Source of the DNA: an uncultured bacterium
GTDB taxonomy: Bacteria; Oederibacteriota; PGYV01; Palsa-1178
Direction: 5' to 3'
DNA: 64,000 nucleotides
Assembly: GCA_937889595.1 (NCBI GenBank)
Contig: CALAOR010000077.1
Span: forward strand, 62,001 to 126,000
The notes under the pieces were generated by a model that did not search any database, was not told the DNA's origin, and was given only the letters and a program-made list of their open reading frames with translations. Position 1 is the stretch's first letter. Each line of letters starts with the position of its first letter. Positions 1-6,896 of the stretch are shown piece by piece. The translations under genes and the position numbers were made by a program.

Positions 1-622
1 GGCTGAAAAGCCTGACTGTTTTTTTATCCGCATCCGAGAGAATAGCCCCAGCCGCGACGGACGCGCGTATTAGGGCGCCGGTCTTGCATTTATGGAGGTA
101 ATCCACCATGCCGGGGGATATTTTTTTCCCTTCGCTCGTTATGTCAAGCACCTGTCCGCCTATCATGCCCTTCATTCCTGCTCCGTCAGCAATCTCAAGG
201 GCTGCATTAATGACATTCTTCGGCTTGATTTTTCTATTTTTTGAGCACATCAAAACACATTCAAAAGCGCGGGTTAAAAGCGCATCCCCCGCAAGTATGG
301 CGATTGCTTCACCGAATTTTTTATGGCACGTTAACTTGCCGCGCCTGTAATTATCGTCATCCATGGCCGGCAAATCATCATGTATCAAAGAGTAGGTATG
401 GATCATTTCCATGGCGCACGCCGCGGGCATTACGTCGGAATATGATAAACCGCAGGCCTTGGCCGCCAGCAGGGTCAGAATCGGCCTTAAGCGCTTGCCG
501 CCGGCAAACAAGCTGTATTTGGCAGCCTTATATATAACGGGCGGGTACTCATTTTTGTCGCTTATGTACCTGGCCAGGTTTTTTTCCACCAGCAACGATA
601 ATTTATGTAATTTTGCTTCCAT
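1..622 (-). CDS. ispA: Polyprenyl (farnesyl/geranylgeranyl) diphosphate synthase, 3' end off the left edge
   Basis: Trans-prenyl diphosphate synthase that condenses isopentenyl diphosphate with allylic diphosphates in the cytoplasm to make C15-C20 isoprenoid precursors. The visible N-terminal ~207 residues carry GGKRLRP (residues 41-47) and the first aspartate-rich motif DDLPAMD (82-88, the DDx4D form usual in bacterial IspA), followed by RRGK. The second Asp-rich motif lies beyond the window edge. The start chosen is the ATG at 622, with a GGGAG ribosome-binding site 8 nt upstream; an in-frame ATG at 634 overlaps that site and is less likely. It follows xseB by 15 nt. The order xseA-xseB-ispA is widely conserved in bacteria, often followed by dxs. 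Exact chain length of the product cannot be told from the sequence. Confidence 0.9.
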   Translation of the reverse strand, partial: MEAKLHKLSLLVEKNLARYISDKNEYPPVIYKAAKYSLFAGGKRLRPILTLLAAKACGLSYSDVMPAACAMEMIHTYSLIHDDLPAMDDDNYRRGKLTCHKKFGEAIAILAGDALLTRAFECVLMCSKNRKIKPKNVINAALEIADGAGMKGMIGGQVLDITSEGKKISPGMVDYLHKCKTGALIRASVAAGAILSDADKKTVRLFS

Positions 623-637
623 ACGTTCTCCCATGAT

Positions 638-937
638 CTAAAAAAGGCCGCCATCTTTATCTTTTGGCTGCTTTTTTTCCTGCCTGTTTTTGCCTGTTTC
701 CTCGGTAACTTCAGTCTCATCCAGTTCTTCCGCTGTATAGCCGTCTTCCGTCTTCTTCTTCAAAACCTCAATTCTCAATTTCTTTTCTTTGAGTATCTCA
801 CGGCATTTTTCTATGAGCTTCATGCCCTTTTCATAATACTCAATGCTCGCGTCAAGGTCCGCCTCGCCCGACTCAAGTTTATCAACGGTTTCTTCAAGTT
901 CGTTCAGGTATGCTTCAAAACCTTTGTCTTTTTTCAT
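638..937 (-). CDS. xseB: Exodeoxyribonuclease VII small subunit
   Basis: Small subunit of exonuclease VII, which with XseA degrades single-stranded DNA to oligonucleotides. The 99-residue product begins MKKDKGFEAYLNELEETV and has the XseB helical hairpin with the L-E-x-G-x-x-x-L-D-x-S-I pattern (LESGEADLDASIEYYEKG). The C-terminal ~35 residues are a charged Lys/Glu tail. The ATG at 937 is chosen because GGAGGT lies 6-7 nt upstream; the open frame extends 28 codons further up, but that part is Pro-rich, lies in a palindromic repeat and has no ribosome-binding site. It lies between xseA and ispA on the same strand and is probably cotranscribed. Confidence 0.92.
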   Translation of the reverse strand: MKKDKGFEAYLNELEETVDKLESGEADLDASIEYYEKGMKLIEKCREILKEKKLRIEVLKKKTEDGYTAEELDETEVTEETGKNRQEKKQPKDKDGGLF

Positions 938-972
938 AAAACCTCCGTTTAAGTTGGGGCTGCACGTCCTTA

Positions 973-1013
973 TCCGCCGAAGCAATGGCGGAGGTGGATG
1001 TGGGCCCGGCCCT
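973..1013. repeat. GC-rich palindromic intergenic element (TCCGCC/GGCGGA type)
   Basis: Between xseA and xseB there is a short stem-loop with arms TCCGCC (973-978) and GGCGGA (987-992), followed by GGGC-CCG-GCCC at 1002-1012. The same TCCGCC...GGCGGA pairing occurs inside a larger element at 50269-50321. It looks like a remnant of a dispersed palindromic repeat rather than coding sequence. It sits inside a putative operon, so it would be transcribed and could act as an RNA stem. Confidence 0.5.
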
Positions 1014-1073
1014 CGGTTCAAAAGTTATCTGCTTTGCCGGCAACCGTGCGATTTAAAATGAACTCTCTTGCTT

Positions 1074-1111
1074 ACCCGCGTGCGGGTGACACAGCGTGTC
1101 ACCCCTACGCG
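1074..1111. repeat. Palindromic repeat remnant ending CCCCTACGCG
   Basis: Two overlapping hairpins are visible: ACCCGC-GT-GCGGGT (1074-1087) and GGGTGACAC-AGC-GTGTCACCC (1084-1104, 9-bp perfect stem). The element ends in CCCCTACGCG, identical to the right end of the complete element at 21243-21350. It is therefore probably a partial copy of the same family. It lies between the xseA stop and xseB, inside the operon, with no T-tract, so it is not a standard terminator. Confidence 0.55.
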
Positions 1112-1129
1112 TTTATAAGACCACCAAAT

Positions 1130-2329
1130 TCAAACCTTCCCTGTAACTTCCGCGTCCAATCCGCCTTTATACAGCTTTATTTTGATTTCCTTACCCGCTG
1201 TTTCCGAATCCTTTATTATCGCGCCGCTGCCCGAATCATATACCACCGAGTAACCTTTTTTCAGTATATTCAGCGGGTTCATTATCGTCAGCTTGTCGTT
1301 TATAACTGTAAGCTTTTCATCGCTGTCTTGAAGCCTGTCATCCAGGCGCTTTCCCAGTTCAAGGCTGAGTTCATCCATACGCTGGACATGGTCATTATAT
1401 ATATTAAACGGTATCTTAAAACCGTAGCTTTTGGAAACTGAATCAAGCCTTTCTTCAAAATTCTTTACTGTATTCGTTATATATATATTTAGCCTGTTCT
1501 TTTGGGATTTCAGATTTTCTATAAGTTCCTGCACGTCAGGGACCACAAGTTCCGCGGCGGCCGACGGGGTAGGTGCGCGTAGATCAGCGACAAAATCCGC
1601 TATTGTAAAATCTATCTCATGTCCAACGGCGGAAATAACCGGTGTTTTTGCCTCTACTATGGCATATGCCAATTTTTCATCATTAAATGCCCATAAATCC
1701 TCAATTGAACCGCCTCCTCTTGTCAGGATTATGACATCGAGGCATAACGAATCCATCTCCTGCACGGCCTTGATTATCTGGGGCGCAGCTGCCTCGCCTT
1801 GGACCATAACCGGGTAAATCAGTACTCTGCAGACAGGATACCGCCTGCTTATGATGTTTAAAATGTCCCTGATGGCAGCGCCAGTGCGGCTGGTTATTAT
1901 GCCTATTTTCTCGGGATACTCGGGTATGGATACCTTGCGGCTTGCATCAAAGAGACCTTCTGTGGATAACCTTTTTTTAAGCTTCTCAAACTCAACTAAG
2001 AGGCCACCCACACCCATTACCTGTATTTCTTCAACTATTAGCTGGTACTCGCTTCGCTTCCCATAGATGGAAACCCTGCCAAAAACAGCTACTTTAACGC
2101 CATCCTTTAATTCAAGGTCATATGCCTTTTTCTTACCGCCAAAGAAAGCAGTCTTAATCTGGTTGGTTTCATCCTTTAAAGTGAAGTAAACATGGCTTGA
2201 AGCAGGACTTGAATAATTCGAGATTTCGCCTTGTATCCACACCGTATTTAAATTTTGCTCAAGTATTTCTTTAACCACATTGGTAATTTCAGAAACAGTG
2301 TATGCCTTGTCCCTTGAATTACCTCTCAT
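1130..2329 (-). CDS. xseA: Exodeoxyribonuclease VII large subunit
   Basis: Catalytic large subunit of exonuclease VII (single-strand DNA exonuclease, both directions, role in mismatch repair and DNA-end processing). The 399-residue product has the N-terminal OB-fold (YTVSEITNVVKEILEQN..., VWIQGEISNYS) over about residues 10-110 and the catalytic region with DVIILTRGGGSIEDLWAFND and AVGHEIDFTIADFVADLRAPTPSAAAE, both hallmarks of XseA. Length is at the lower end of the family range. The ATG at 2329 starts 3 nt after the galT stop and its ribosome-binding site (GGAGAG) lies inside the last galT codons, so translation is likely coupled. Confidence 0.96.
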   Translation of the reverse strand: MRGNSRDKAYTVSEITNVVKEILEQNLNTVWIQGEISNYSSPASSHVYFTLKDETNQIKTAFFGGKKKAYDLELKDGVKVAVFGRVSIYGKRSEYQLIVEEIQVMGVGGLLVEFEKLKKRLSTEGLFDASRKVSIPEYPEKIGIITSRTGAAIRDILNIISRRYPVCRVLIYPVMVQGEAAAPQIIKAVQEMDSLCLDVIILTRGGGSIEDLWAFNDEKLAYAIVEAKTPVISAVGHEIDFTIADFVADLRAPTPSAAAELVVPDVQELIENLKSQKNRLNIYITNTVKNFEERLDSVSKSYGFKIPFNIYNDHVQRMDELSLELGKRLDDRLQDSDEKLTVINDKLTIMNPLNILKKGYSVVYDSGSGAIIKDSETAGKEIKIKLYKGGLDAEVTGKV

Positions 2330-2332
2330 TTT

Positions 2333-3316
2333 TCATACTCTCCGCATAAAATCTGCAGCATCTTCGGGTAAAGTCGGGTTAATATAGAATCCGCTTCCCC
2401 ACTCAAAACCCGCGATTGACTTTACCCTTGGCATTATTTCAAGGTGCCAGTGATAATGGTCCTGATCCGGCTGTTTTAACGGGGTTGTATGTATCATGTA
2501 GTTGTAGGATGGGTAATTTAGGGCCTTGTTAAGCCTTGTAACCGAATCTTTCAGGATATATGCCATGTCAGCCGCTTCAGATTCGGACATCTTGTGGAAA
2601 TGGCTGGCATGGGCCTTTGGAACTATCCACATTTCAAAAGGCGTCTGAGAGGCAAATGGGGCAATAGTCACAAAGTGCTCGGTCTCTTTTACCACTCTTT
2701 CCTTCATCTGAAGTTCGTTCTCCAAAAGGTCGCAGTATACGCAGCGTTTCTTAAAGTAAAAGTACTCCTTGGAAGCTTCCATTTCCTCTGTTACTTTTTT
2801 TGGAACCACAGGCAGGGCCATGAGCTGGGAATGCAGATGGGGGGAGTTTGAACCGGCTCTTATTCCCCTGTTTTTGAAGATCAGGACATACTCAAGCCTG
2901 GTGTCATTTTTCAGGTCCATAATCCTGTCTTTATAGGTCTTAATAACATCAACGACCATGGAAGTATCCATTTTATCAAAATCCACATTATGCAGCGGCG
3001 TATCCACTATAATCTCATTTGCGCCTGTGCCTGAAATGACGTCAAATATACCCACGCCTTTCCGCTTAAGCTGTGTTTCAACCGTCAGATAAGGATGGTT
3101 ATTCGGTATAACCCTGACCTTCCATATTCCGTCCGGTTCATTCACGGAAAATATTGTCTTGCCCGTCTTTTCCTCATTACCCGGGCATAACGCGCAGGTA
3201 TTGTCCAAAACCTTCAGGTTGGACGGTATTTTTGAATCAGTTTGCGGTTTAAAACTCTTGTCATCAAGGGTAATAACCCACCTGTTTATAACCGGGTCCT
3301 TGCGTAATTCAGACAT
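2333..3316 (-). CDS. galT: Galactose-1-phosphate uridylyltransferase family protein
   Basis: Leloir-pathway enzyme exchanging UMP between UDP-glucose and galactose-1-phosphate through a uridylylated histidine. The 327-residue product has zinc-ligand pairs C41-x2-C44 (CALC) and a second CVYC at 192-195, and the catalytic HxH at H160-L-H162 within NSPHLHSQ, corresponding to the family's HPHxQ. The C-terminal HYHWHLEIMPR is also typical. It lies 2 nt from the yajC stop in a run of housekeeping genes rather than with galK or galE, so the physiological sugar could be another hexose-1-phosphate. The family is clear; exact substrate is inferred. Confidence 0.9.
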   Translation of the reverse strand: MSELRKDPVINRWVITLDDKSFKPQTDSKIPSNLKVLDNTCALCPGNEEKTGKTIFSVNEPDGIWKVRVIPNNHPYLTVETQLKRKGVGIFDVISGTGANEIIVDTPLHNVDFDKMDTSMVVDVIKTYKDRIMDLKNDTRLEYVLIFKNRGIRAGSNSPHLHSQLMALPVVPKKVTEEMEASKEYFYFKKRCVYCDLLENELQMKERVVKETEHFVTIAPFASQTPFEMWIVPKAHASHFHKMSESEAADMAYILKDSVTRLNKALNYPSYNYMIHTTPLKQPDQDHYHWHLEIMPRVKSIAGFEWGSGFYINPTLPEDAADFMRRV

Positions 3317-3318
3317 TT

Positions 3319-3669
3319 CTATACCGGCTTTTCAACTTTTTTTGTGATGTAGGGCCTGAGCACGTTGATCTTCGTGTTCTCGCCTACGGTAATTTGTATG
3401 ACATCTTCCTTGTCAGTGATCTTGGTAATAATCCCTATTATGCCTCCGGATGTTATTACCTTGTCGCCTTCTTTAAGAGCGGAAAGCATTTCCTTGGTTT
3501 TTTTAGCTTCTTTTCTCTGGGGCATGATGAACATAAAATAAAAAAGCACAAAAATTACAACAAGCGGTAAAAATGTCGCGATCATCGACGGTTTATCCGC
3601 TGCCGCGCCCGCTGCTGCGGAAACTGCCGGTACTGCTGCTGCTGTTGCTGCTAAAAGCATTGCAATCAT
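3319..3669 (-). CDS. yajC: Sec preprotein translocase accessory subunit YajC
   Basis: Small inner-membrane partner of SecDF in the Sec translocon. The 116-residue protein has an Ala-rich N-terminal segment, one strong membrane helix at about residues 31-49 (FLPLVVIFVLFYFMFI) ending in the YajC signature MPQRKEAKK, then a cytoplasmic domain with LKEGDKVITSGGIIGIITKI. GGAGG is placed 7 nt before the ATG. The tgt-yajC order is conserved in many bacteria; secD/secF usually follow but here galT follows. The extra Ala-rich segment makes it slightly longer than average. Confidence 0.95.
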   Translation of the reverse strand: MIAMLLAATAAAVPAVSAAAGAAADKPSMIATFLPLVVIFVLFYFMFIMPQRKEAKKTKEMLSALKEGDKVITSGGIIGIITKITDKEDVIQITVGENTKINVLRPYITKKVEKPV

Positions 3670-3722
3670 TCTGAAACCTCCAAATTTTTTTTGTGAATCT
3701 AATTTTAAGCATCATGCTTAAA

Positions 3723-4850
3723 TCATTCTTCTTCGCTGATCTCCACGTTCCCAACCTTATAAACGCTGAAAAACTTTTCTTTTTCGCGCTCATAATTGTC
3801 ATTTAATACGGCATTCTTAATTTTGCCCATCAAGTTTATCATAAAATGTATATTGTGTAAAGTGGTGAGCCTCATGCCGAGTATCTCGTGCACGTTGAAT
3901 AAATGCCGTATGTACGCGCGGCTGAAAGTCATACAGGTATAACAGTTACAACTTGAGTCTATGGGCCTGAAATCCTCCTTATATTCACCGTTCCTTATCT
4001 TGACCAGGCCTTCGGCAGAGTACGCGGTGCCGTTTCTGGCTATCCTTGTCGGAAAAACGCAGTCAAACATGTCCACGCCTTTTTCCACCGAGTACCAGAT
4101 ATCCTCGGGTGTGCCTACCCCCATCAGATATCTTGGTTTATCCTCAGGCATAAAAGGCGCGCACCAGTCAACAGCCTGGTATATGAGCTCTTTTCCTTCG
4201 CCGACCGACACGCCTCCTATGGCGTAACCCGGAAAATCCATTTTCACAAGTTCTTCCATGGCTTTTTCCCGCAGGTCGCGGTATGTACCGCCCTGGATTA
4301 TACCGAACAAAAACTGGCCTTCTTTTTCATGCGCTGCTTTTGCCCTTTTTGCCCAGTCTAAAGTCAGATCAAGCGAATTACTTACGTATTCTTTTGTCGC
4401 CGGATACGGCGGGCATTCGTCAAAACACATCATGATGTCGCTGCCGAGTATGTTCTGTATTTCAACCACTTTTTCCGGCGTGAACATATGCTCTGAGCCG
4501 TCAAAATGAGCGCGGAATTTTACGCCGTCTTTTGTGATTTTGCGCATATCTTTTAGCGAAAAAACCTGGAATCCGCCGGAATCAGTCAGTATGGCACGGT
4601 TCCATGCCATGAATTTATGGAGACCGCCTGCTTTTTGTATGATATCAAGTCCGGGACGGAGGTATAAATGATATGTGTTTCCCAGTATGACGTTTATGTC
4701 CATTTTTTCCATGTCTTCAGGCGTCATTATCTTGACAGTTGCCTGGGTTCCTACAGGCATGTATACGGGCGTGTTTATCTTTCCGTGAAGGGTGTTTATC
4801 TCGCCGACCCTGGCGTGTTTATACTTGTGGAGTACTTTAAAGAATTCCAC
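3723..4850 (-). CDS. tgt: tRNA-guanine transglycosylase (queuine tRNA-ribosyltransferase)
   Basis: Exchanges guanine-34 for the queuosine precursor preQ1 in GUN-anticodon tRNAs. The 375-residue TIM-barrel protein shows the substrate-binding D90-SGGFQVFS, GGVSVGEGK near 212-220, the nucleophilic aspartate D263 in FDCVFPTR followed by the ARNG tRNA-recognition motif, and the zinc site C301-x-C303-x2-C306 with H332. All are intact. Its first codons overlap the 3' end of the upstream GH5 gene by 14 nt. yajC follows in the same direction. Confidence 0.97.
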   Translation of the reverse strand: MEFFKVLHKYKHARVGEINTLHGKINTPVYMPVGTQATVKIMTPEDMEKMDINVILGNTYHLYLRPGLDIIQKAGGLHKFMAWNRAILTDSGGFQVFSLKDMRKITKDGVKFRAHFDGSEHMFTPEKVVEIQNILGSDIMMCFDECPPYPATKEYVSNSLDLTLDWAKRAKAAHEKEGQFLFGIIQGGTYRDLREKAMEELVKMDFPGYAIGGVSVGEGKELIYQAVDWCAPFMPEDKPRYLMGVGTPEDIWYSVEKGVDMFDCVFPTRIARNGTAYSAEGLVKIRNGEYKEDFRPIDSSCNCYTCMTFSRAYIRHLFNVHEILGMRLTTLHNIHFMINLMGKIKNAVLNDNYEREKEKFFSVYKVGNVEISEEE

Positions 4851-5919
4851 TTTGAAGCGCCTTCAGGATAGGCTCGTCAAGCCGCTGCTTATTGGCATAG
4901 TTCGGGCTTTTCGCGTATTTTTCCGAGTAATCCCAGATGCCAAAATCCATATTTTTGTAGTTCCAGTAGGTATATGATATTTTATTCTTTTTCAGGATGG
5001 AAATAAAATCCTTGGTCCAATTTTCACGCGTCCTGGGGGCAGCGTGGGCGACGCAGCCGAATTCCCCGCATAAAACCGGGACTTTATTCTTCTTTTTAAA
5101 ATCCAAAGCCATCTGCACGAGTTTTTCAATGCCATGTTTATCCCAATACTTGTCCATGTTCTTAAAGAAAATCGCAAAATCATTCTCTGTTTTTTCAACT
5201 TCTTTTCCCGCTTTTTTCATGTCTTCGGGCCGCCCCGGGTATTCAACCAGTTTTTTATAGATGTTATTGCGGACAAAACCGGTCCACTCTGCCATCTGGT
5301 GCGTCACCACAATAGGCTCATAAAAATGGAAACTATAAATTATTTTTTTGTCGTTCTTGAATACTTTCAAATTCTTCATTGTATGGACATTGCCCCACCT
5401 GTTTGACTCTATGACCACCCAGTGCTTTTTGTCAAATTTACGTATGGCTTTTAGCCCGTCAGTTGCCACGGCGTTCCACTTTGCGTCCTTATCCGCAACC
5501 GGTTCGTTTAGAAGTTCATACATGATCTTATCCCCGCGGCCGGCGTAACGCTGCGCCAGGAATTCCCATATCTTTATAAACCGGTTCCTGTTGGCTGATT
5601 TTTTGTCCCAGATATCATTTGCATCGCGTTCTTTTGCAAAAGTATGCCCGGGCGACTTGTGCAGGTCTATCATGAGCCATAACCCGTTCTTTTCAGCCCA
5701 ATTAACGCAGTTATCAAGATATTTGAGCCGGTTCTCAACGTACACATAAGGTTTATCGTCACGTTCAAACAGCATGTAATCAACCGGAAGCCGCACTATA
5801 TTGAATCCCCAGTTCTTTACAATCTTAAAATCCTTCTCAGTAATGAAAGTTTTCAGATGTTCTTCATTAAGGTCAGCCTGTGATAAAAATCCTCCGAAAT
5901 TGACTCCCTGTAGATACAT
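4837..5919 (-). CDS. Glycoside hydrolase family 5-type glycosidase, no signal peptide
   Basis: A (beta/alpha)8-barrel glycosidase of the GH5/cellulase superfamily. The acid/base glutamate is in YELLNEPVA and the nucleophile candidate in LCGEFGCV. The N-terminal GVNFGGFLSQ and NIVRLPVDYMLFE are typical of GH5 exo-glucanase-like or related subfamilies. The ATG at 5919 (360 residues) is chosen because GGAGGT lies 4 nt upstream; the open frame reaches 19 codons further but without a ribosome-binding site. No signal peptide or membrane helix is seen, so a cytoplasmic role on an internal or imported beta-glucoside is inferred. It overlaps tgt by 14 nt. A TATAAT -10-like hexamer (minus strand, 5947-5952) sits just upstream but the -35 is poor. 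Confidence 0.85.
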   Translation of the reverse strand: MYLQGVNFGGFLSQADLNEEHLKTFITEKDFKIVKNWGFNIVRLPVDYMLFERDDKPYVYVENRLKYLDNCVNWAEKNGLWLMIDLHKSPGHTFAKERDANDIWDKKSANRNRFIKIWEFLAQRYAGRGDKIMYELLNEPVADKDAKWNAVATDGLKAIRKFDKKHWVVIESNRWGNVHTMKNLKVFKNDKKIIYSFHFYEPIVVTHQMAEWTGFVRNNIYKKLVEYPGRPEDMKKAGKEVEKTENDFAIFFKNMDKYWDKHGIEKLVQMALDFKKKNKVPVLCGEFGCVAHAAPRTRENWTKDFISILKKNKISYTYWNYKNMDFGIWDYSEKYAKSPNYANKQRLDEPILKALQSGIL

Positions 5920-6012
5920 AATAACCTCCGGCTTAGTCTGTAAAATATTATAATAAAACAAAAAATGCTTCCGCACAAAAAAAATCTCCGGGTGCTTTCA
6001 AACACATCAAGA

Positions 6013-6038
6013 ATGCCGGGCTGCATGCAGCCCGGCAT
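6013..6038. repeat. Perfect 26-bp palindrome between iclR and the GH5 gene
   Basis: The two 13-bp arms (ATGCCGGGCTGCA and its exact complement) meet with no spacer. The stretch lies between the iclR stop and the promoter-like region of the GH5 gene. In the minus direction the nearest run of T (about 5978-5985) is some 30 nt further on, so it is not a standard intrinsic terminator. It could be a dimeric regulator site or a transcribed hairpin. IclR-family regulators bind palindromes, so the neighbouring regulator is one candidate ligand, without direct support. Confidence 0.6.
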
Positions 6039-6069
6039 AAAACCACATCAAACACCGGTAATGTTTTAA

Positions 6070-6852
6070 TTACTTATTATTAAACCCCATGCTCTGCGAT
6101 ATTTTTTCGGCGGTTAATTTTATCTGGTCCCCGAATTCCTTTACCTTTTCCTCGTTCATCCTCAAAGCCGGCGATGTTATGGCTATGCAGGCTATAACCC
6201 GGCCGCGGTAATTCCGTATCGGCGCGGAAACCGAAACCAGGTCAGGTGAGTATTCCTGATTGTCCACGGCATAACCCAAAGTCCGCGCCTGGTTGATGGA
6301 TTCCTTGAGTTTTTCAAGAGTGTCTATGGTATAAGGGGTAAAAGGCTCAAACTTGATCATTTTTATTATATCATTTAACCTGTCGTCAGGCAGGCATGCG
6401 AGCCAGATCTTTCCCGGAGCCGAGCAGTGAAGCGGAACCCTCTCGCCCACATTTGACTTAACTCCCACCCTTTCCAGGGTTTCAAGCACGTCAACGTATA
6501 GGACCTTGTACTGGTCAACAATGGCAAGCTGTATGGTCTCCCCCGTTGTTCTCCATAACTGACGCAGATAGGCCATGGAATGCTGGCGTATATCAAGCTT
6601 TGACAGTACGGCGTTGCCAAGTTCAAAAAGCCTCATGCCGAGCTTGTACTTTGATGTTTCCGGATCCTGTTCCACGTACTTTCTCAGCATCAAGGTCGTC
6701 AGCAGCCTGTGAACCGTGGATTTATGAAGTTTTAATTCTTTTGACAAAGTGGTTACGCCCACGCCTGTCTTGTACTCGCTCAAAGTTTCAATGATGTCAA
6801 GGGTCCTTTCAACCGACTGTACCGTAGTGTCATAAACCTGTTTTCTTCTCAT
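6070..6852 (-). CDS. IclR-family transcriptional regulator
   Basis: A 260-residue one-component regulator. Residues about 10-75 form the N-terminal winged helix-turn-helix (SVERTLDIIETLS, then GVTTLSKELKLHKSTVHRLLTTL), and about 85-255 form the IclR effector domain with APGKIWLACL, YAVDNQEYSPDLVSVSAPI and an IACIAI segment. These proteins usually sense small organic acids or sugar-acid metabolites and control a nearby catabolic operon; the ligand here is not evident. It lies 44 nt downstream of the PorV-OmpA gene, so it may share that promoter, and upstream of the GH5 gene. Confidence 0.92.
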   Translation of the reverse strand: MRRKQVYDTTVQSVERTLDIIETLSEYKTGVGVTTLSKELKLHKSTVHRLLTTLMLRKYVEQDPETSKYKLGMRLFELGNAVLSKLDIRQHSMAYLRQLWRTTGETIQLAIVDQYKVLYVDVLETLERVGVKSNVGERVPLHCSAPGKIWLACLPDDRLNDIIKMIKFEPFTPYTIDTLEKLKESINQARTLGYAVDNQEYSPDLVSVSAPIRNYRGRVIACIAITSPALRMNEEKVKEFGDQIKLTAEKISQSMGFNNK

Positions 6853-6896
6853 GTATCCTCCAGGAACATTTTATGCAGCAGTTTCAGTGTTATTGT

